A stretch of DNA of 64,000 nucleotides, from contig NZ_JBHTCO010000004.1 in the NCBI RefSeq assembly GCF_042665295.1, positions 558,001 to 622,000 on the forward strand, written 5' to 3'. Positions 61,501 to 64,000 of the stretch are shown here, one piece after another. Made by a program: the position numbers and the translations under genes. This DNA comes from Scopulibacillus_A cellulosilyticus. Lineage in GTDB: Bacteria; Bacillota; Bacilli; Bacillales; Sporolactobacillaceae. Position 1 is the stretch's first letter, and every line of letters begins with the position of its first letter. The notes under the pieces were generated by a model. The model was not told where the DNA came from and ran no database searches. It worked only from the letters and a program-made list of their open reading frames with translations.

Positions 61501-62857
61501 GTTTGGTGAAGATTATGTTTATCGTGCAGGAACGATCGGTACCGTTGCTGATAAAACAGCTTTTGGTTTTGTAAAGGGGTATGAAGGCGACCACAATCTG
61601 CATTTCCGCGGTGCTGAAATAGATCGCTTGGCATCAGGATGTACAGGCGTTAAAAGAACAACAGGACAACACCCGGGTGGCATTATCGTTATTCCTGATT
61701 ATATGGATGTTCATGATTTTACACCGATTCAGTACCCGGCGGATGATAAAAATTCTGAATGGCGAACAACCCATTTTGATTTCCACTCTATCCATGATAA
61801 CGTATTGAAATTAGATATTCTGGGGCACGATGATCCGACGGTTATACGGATGCTTCAAGATTTGAGCGGGATTGATCCAAAAACCATTCCTACAGATGAT
61901 CCGGAAGTCATGAAAATCTTTAGTTCCCCTGAATCATTAGGTGTAACCGAAGAACAAATTCGCTGTAAAACAGGAACACTTGGGATCCCGGAGTTTGGTA
62001 CACGATTTGTTCGTCAAATGCTTGAAGATACGAAACCTACGACATTCGCTGAACTCGTGCAAATTTCCGGTCTTTCACATGGAACGGATGTTTGGTTAGG
62101 GAATGCACAAGAACTTATTAATAACGGGACATGTGTGTTAAAAGATGTTATCGGCTGCCGTGACGATATCATGGTTTATTTATTGCACAAAGGGTTAGAA
62201 CCTTCCCTCGCATTTAAAATTATGGAGTTTGTAAGGAAAGGCAAAGGGCTTACCGACGAGTGGATAGCGGAAATGAAAAAGCATGATGTTCCGGATTGGT
62301 ACATCGATTCCTGCTTAAAAATAAAGTATATGTTCCCTAAAGCCCATGCTACAGCTTACGTATTAATGGCAGTTAGAATTGCTCACTTCAAGGTTCATAA
62401 TCCAATATTATTTTATGCGACCTACTTTACAGTAAGAGCAGATGACTTTGATATTGATGTCATGAGACGCGGCTCTAATTCTATAAGAGCAAAAATAGAC
62501 GAAATTGAAGGCAAAGGCTTAGATGCTTCGCCGAAAGAAAAAAACTTGTTAGTTGTATTAGAAATGGCCTTGGAAATGTGCGAACGCGGGTTCAGTTTTC
62601 AATCTGTAGATCTCTACCGCTCAAAGGCGACAGAATTTGTAGTGGACGGAGACAGCCTGATTCCGCCATTTAATGCCCTGCAGGGTGTGGGAACCAATGC
62701 TGCTATTAATATTGTTAATGCAAGGGAAGAAGGAGAATTCCTGTCTAAGGAAGATTTGCAAAAGCGTGCAAAGCTTTCGAAAACAGTTGTAGAATACCTT
62801 GATCAGCATGGCTGTCTTGAAGGTATGCCTGAGGCTAATCAGTTATCTCTTTTCTAA
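58547..62857 (+). CDS. polC: DNA polymerase III alpha subunit, PolC type
   Basis: PolC is the main replicase of low-GC Gram-positives. The 1436-residue protein contains, in order, an N-terminal domain, an OB fold (ITVQGYVFDVETRELRSGR), a PHP domain (VECHAHTVMSQMDAVAS ... ITDHGVVQSFPEA) split by the DEDD proofreading exonuclease (FDVETTGLSAVYHKIIELA), the polymerase core with KVPDIDLNFSGEYQ, and a zinc-binding CPKCHH...CPECG module. The start is GTG 58547 after GAGAGGAG; ATG 58529 would overlap the RBS. Length equals B. subtilis PolC (1437). A terminator separates it from proS. Confidence 0.98.
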   Translation: MVEGKTRHERFMLLLKQIETPAELLEKYMSNGTIERLTVHQQERRWHFTFLLDHCLPLHVYQWLQKQMTHHFQHIAQVSFSIKSRHADEDSHFIIEYWDELIGKISGLSDTFRSFLKNHKPVIENRTLIMSVQNNAEAMIVKRKLTSGIQENLSAYGLPSIDLDVRVEAPEQAYEQFKKQREEEDKLKVIKAMEEQEKLRKQKQDKSADQPQHEGPILIGYQIQDDPVTLREIEDEERRITVQGYVFDVETRELRSGRTLLLFKITDYTSSILIKYFSRDKEDAQKITALKKGIWVKVRGGVQNDTFVRDLVMIANDIEEIQPKKRKDNAPDGQKRVECHAHTVMSQMDAVASAESLVARAGEWGHKAIAITDHGVVQSFPEAYAAGKKHGVKVLYGLEANLVDDGVPIAYNESHRLLNDDTYVVFDVETTGLSAVYHKIIELAAVKVRRGEIIDRFERFANPHESLSQTIIELTSITDDMLRDAPEIDVVLKDFYDFIGDSILVAHNASFDMGFMNASYERIGYEKLTNPVIDTLELGRFLYPDMKNHRLNTLCKAFNIDLTQHHRAIYDAEATGYLLWKMLTDAEEKGITYHDQLNDNMGKGNFERVRPSHAIILAKNQTGLKNLYKLVSLSHVQYFYRMPRIPRSQLEKHREGLLIGSGCDKGEVFEAMMQKSADEAETVAKFYDYIEIQPPANYAHLIEKELVNDELALKQIIGNLVKLGEKLNKPVIATGNVHYIDPHDHLYRKILIASQAGNPLNRQTQPQVHFRTTDEMQDCLSFLGEEKAKEVVVTNPNQLADLIDDIAPVPDQLYTPKIEGADDEVREMSYQKARSIYGDELPDIVEKRLEKELNSIIGHGFAVIYLISHKLVKKSLIDGYLVGSRGSVGSSFVATMMDITEVNPLPPHYVCPKCHHVEFFTDGSVACGFDLPDKACPECGTEYKKDGHDIPFETFLGFKGDKVPDIDLNFSGEYQPTAHAYTKELFGEDYVYRAGTIGTVADKTAFGFVKGYEGDHNLHFRGAEIDRLASGCTGVKRTTGQHPGGIIVIPDYMDVHDFTPIQYPADDKNSEWRTTHFDFHSIHDNVLKLDILGHDDPTVIRMLQDLSGIDPKTIPTDDPEVMKIFSSPESLGVTEEQIRCKTGTLGIPEFGTRFVRQMLEDTKPTTFAELVQISGLSHGTDVWLGNAQELINNGTCVLKDVIGCRDDIMVYLLHKGLEPSLAFKIMEFVRKGKGLTDEWIAEMKKHDVPDWYIDSCLKIKYMFPKAHATAYVLMAVRIAHFKVHNPILFYATYFTVRADDFDIDVMRRGSNSIRAKIDEIEGKGLDASPKEKNLLVVLEMALEMCERGFSFQSVDLYRSKATEFVVDGDSLIPPFNALQGVGTNAAINIVNAREEGEFLSKEDLQKRAKLSKTVVEYLDQHGCLEGMPEANQLSLF

Positions 62858-62925
62858 TCTAAAGATTCAAGCCGGAAGCCGGGGAACATGAAAATTCTCC
62901 TTTAACCCCTAGGATTTCTAAATTG

Positions 62926-62954
62926 TTGCCTTCCACAAAAGGGTATGATATATT
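62926..62954 (+). promoter_or_regulatory. SigA promoter (extended -10) of rimP-nusA
   Basis: TTGCCT (62926-62931), 17-nt spacer, TATATT (62949-62954), with TG at 62946-62947. It starts the rimP-nusA operon. Confidence 0.8.
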
Positions 62955-62987
62955 AATTTTGGAGATACTAGTGAATAGGTCGTTACC

Positions 62988-63019
62988 AAAGAGTGGGATT
63001 TTCCCACTCTTTCGTTTTT
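62988..63019 (+). terminator. Attenuator in the rimP-nusA leader
   Basis: AAAGAGTGGGA (62988-62998) and TCCCACTCTTT (63002-63012) form a perfect 11-bp stem with a 3-nt loop, then CGTTTTT. It lies between the promoter and the rimP RBS (63024-63031). The T-tract is offset by CG. In B. subtilis, NusA-stimulated termination in this leader autoregulates the operon, and this hairpin is the likely counterpart. Confidence 0.8.
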
Positions 63020-63037
63020 CGTGAAAGGAGGCTTTTT

Positions 63038-63508
63038 ATGGCCAGTAAAGTTGCAGAATTAACCAAAGAGCTTGTTAAACCGATACTCAACGACCTTGAT
63101 CTAGAACTGGTTGATGTTGAGTATGTCAAAGAAGGAAAGAGCTGGTTTCTTCGCGTGTTTATTGATTCACCCAAGGGCGTGGATTTAGACATATGTACAG
63201 CTGTAAGTGAAAGGCTGAGTGAAACCTTAGATGAAAAAGACCCAATAAAGGATCCTTACTATCTTGAGGTATCGTCTCCCGGGGCTGAAAGACCTTTGAA
63301 AGATTTAAAGGACTATAAGCAAGCTATTAACAAAAATGTCCGTATTACAACTTATGAGCCCATTGATGGCGAGAAGGCTTTTGAAGGTGAGCTTACTGAA
63401 GTGGGCGACAATCATATGAAACTTGCGATCAAGAAGAAAAACAAAGTTGACACAGTTGTTATACCATTTGAGAAGATTGCAAGTGCACGTCTTGCAATCA
63501 TTTTTTAA
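63038..63508 (+). CDS. rimP: Ribosome maturation factor RimP (YlxS)
   Basis: RimP acts in early 30S assembly. The 156-residue protein has the N-terminal domain with LELVDVEYVKEGKSWFLRVFID and ISSPG-type motif YYLEVSSPGAERPLKDLKDY, followed by a C-terminal SH3-like domain ending KIASARLAIIF. ATG 63038 is 6 nt after AAAGGAGG. A frame open to 62993 runs through the attenuator hairpin and is rejected. It is co-transcribed with nusA 83 nt downstream. Confidence 0.96.
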   Translation: MASKVAELTKELVKPILNDLDLELVDVEYVKEGKSWFLRVFIDSPKGVDLDICTAVSERLSETLDEKDPIKDPYYLEVSSPGAERPLKDLKDYKQAINKNVRITTYEPIDGEKAFEGELTEVGDNHMKLAIKKKNKVDTVVIPFEKIASARLAIIF

Positions 63509-63591
63509 GGTGTTAGAAAACGCGGGGCTATCCTATATGAGCAAGTACTTTATGTCAAGTTTTTTATTACAAGAAGGGGAGATTAAATAAA

Positions 63592-64000
63592 ATGGCTAGT
63601 GACCTTTTAGATGCTATTTCGGCACTGGAGAAAGATAAAGGAATTAGTAAAGAGGTCTTAATAGACGCTTTAGAAGCTGCACTGATATCAGCGTATAAAA
63701 GAAATTTTAATCAGGCACAAAATGTGCGTGTCGACATTAATGAAGCATCAGGAAGCATTAAAGTCTTTGCCCGCAAAGATGTTGTCGATGAGGTTGTTGA
63801 TCCCCGCCTGCAAATCTCCTTAGAGCAAGCAAAGGAGATTAATTCGCAATATGATTTAGACGATGTTGTTGAAATAGAGGTAACGCCAAAGAACTTTGGG
63901 CGCATCGCAGCTCAAACGGCCAAGCAAGTTGTCACCCAACGTGTGCGTGAAGCTGAACGCGGTGTGATATATTCTGAGTTCATTGATCGCGAAGATGATA
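63592..64000 (+). CDS. nusA: Transcription termination/antitermination factor NusA (N-terminal part)
   Basis: NusA binds RNA polymerase and stimulates pausing and intrinsic termination. The first 136 codons are in the window: MASDLLDAISALEKDKGISKE, ALISAYKRNFNQAQNVRVDI and VEIEVTPKNFGRIAAQTAKQV match the NusA N-terminal domain. The S1 and KH domains lie beyond the end. ATG 63592 follows AAGGGGAG. It is encoded just behind an attenuator that NusA itself probably stimulates. Confidence 0.97.
   Translation, partial: MASDLLDAISALEKDKGISKEVLIDALEAALISAYKRNFNQAQNVRVDINEASGSIKVFARKDVVDEVVDPRLQISLEQAKEINSQYDLDDVVEIEVTPKNFGRIAAQTAKQVVTQRVREAERGVIYSEFIDREDD

Noticed and set aside
1..64000. CRISPR arrays, tRNA or rRNA genes, prophage or restriction/defence genes.
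   Set aside because: None were recognised. Intergenic gaps are short and are explained by promoters, terminators and the R1/R2 repeats.

Overview
The window is a low-to-mid GC Firmicutes chromosome segment. Its gene order matches the Bacillus subtilis smc-to-nusA block almost gene for gene, with strong Shine-Dalgarno sites, frequent TTG and GTG starts and SigA-type promoters. Together with CodY, SigD, FliY, SwrB, SwrD and a PolC-type replicase, this points to a motile member of the Bacillales (Bacillaceae or Sporolactobacillaceae-like). The genus cannot be fixed from the sequence alone. All genes but the first lie on the + strand. I see no rRNA or tRNA gene, CRISPR array, prophage or transposase.

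Layout: (1) 1-9.2 kb holds a divergent yfkK-like gene, smc-ftsY, ylxM-ffh (SRP) and rpsP-khpA-rimM-trmD-rplS (ribosome and tRNA maturation). (2) 9.2-22.5 kb holds lepB-rbgA, rnhB, sucCD, dprA, topA, trmFO, xerC, hslVU and codY. (3) 22.5-48.6 kb is a fla/che supra-operon running flgB to swrB: rod, MS ring, C ring, export apparatus, hook, chemotaxis and sigD. (4) 48.6-52.1 kb is rpsB-tsf-pyrH-frr. (5) 52.1-64 kb is uppS-cdsA-dxr-rseP-proS-polC, followed by rimP and a nusA gene cut by the window end.

Departures from the B. subtilis arrangement are the interesting part. CheB is a methylesterase domain alone, with no receiver domain. cheC is missing between cheW and cheD, and CheD carries Ala where its catalytic Thr is expected. 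The editing (INS) domain of prolyl-tRNA synthetase is shortened and seems to have lost its three key editing positions. rnc is not next to smc, and ylqD, ylqG and ylqH are missing.

Two families of short, non-coding, intergenic repeats were found by eye. R1 (about 130-225 bp, ends TGTTCAAAAAG/CTTTTTGAACA, with a conserved internal hairpin) has three end-bearing copies and one core-only copy. R2 (about 47-63 bp, AGAAAACTTGCCG at one end and TTATACTTTC at the other) has four. Inverted pairs bracket uppS-cdsA-dxr (R1), rnhB (R2) and rpsB-tsf (R2), and one R1 copy sits inside the fla/che operon between fliE and fliF. Several leaders look regulatory: an L19-type leader before rplS, a perfect-hairpin attenuator before rimP-nusA, a possible attenuator before topA, and a strong terminator immediately before pyrH.
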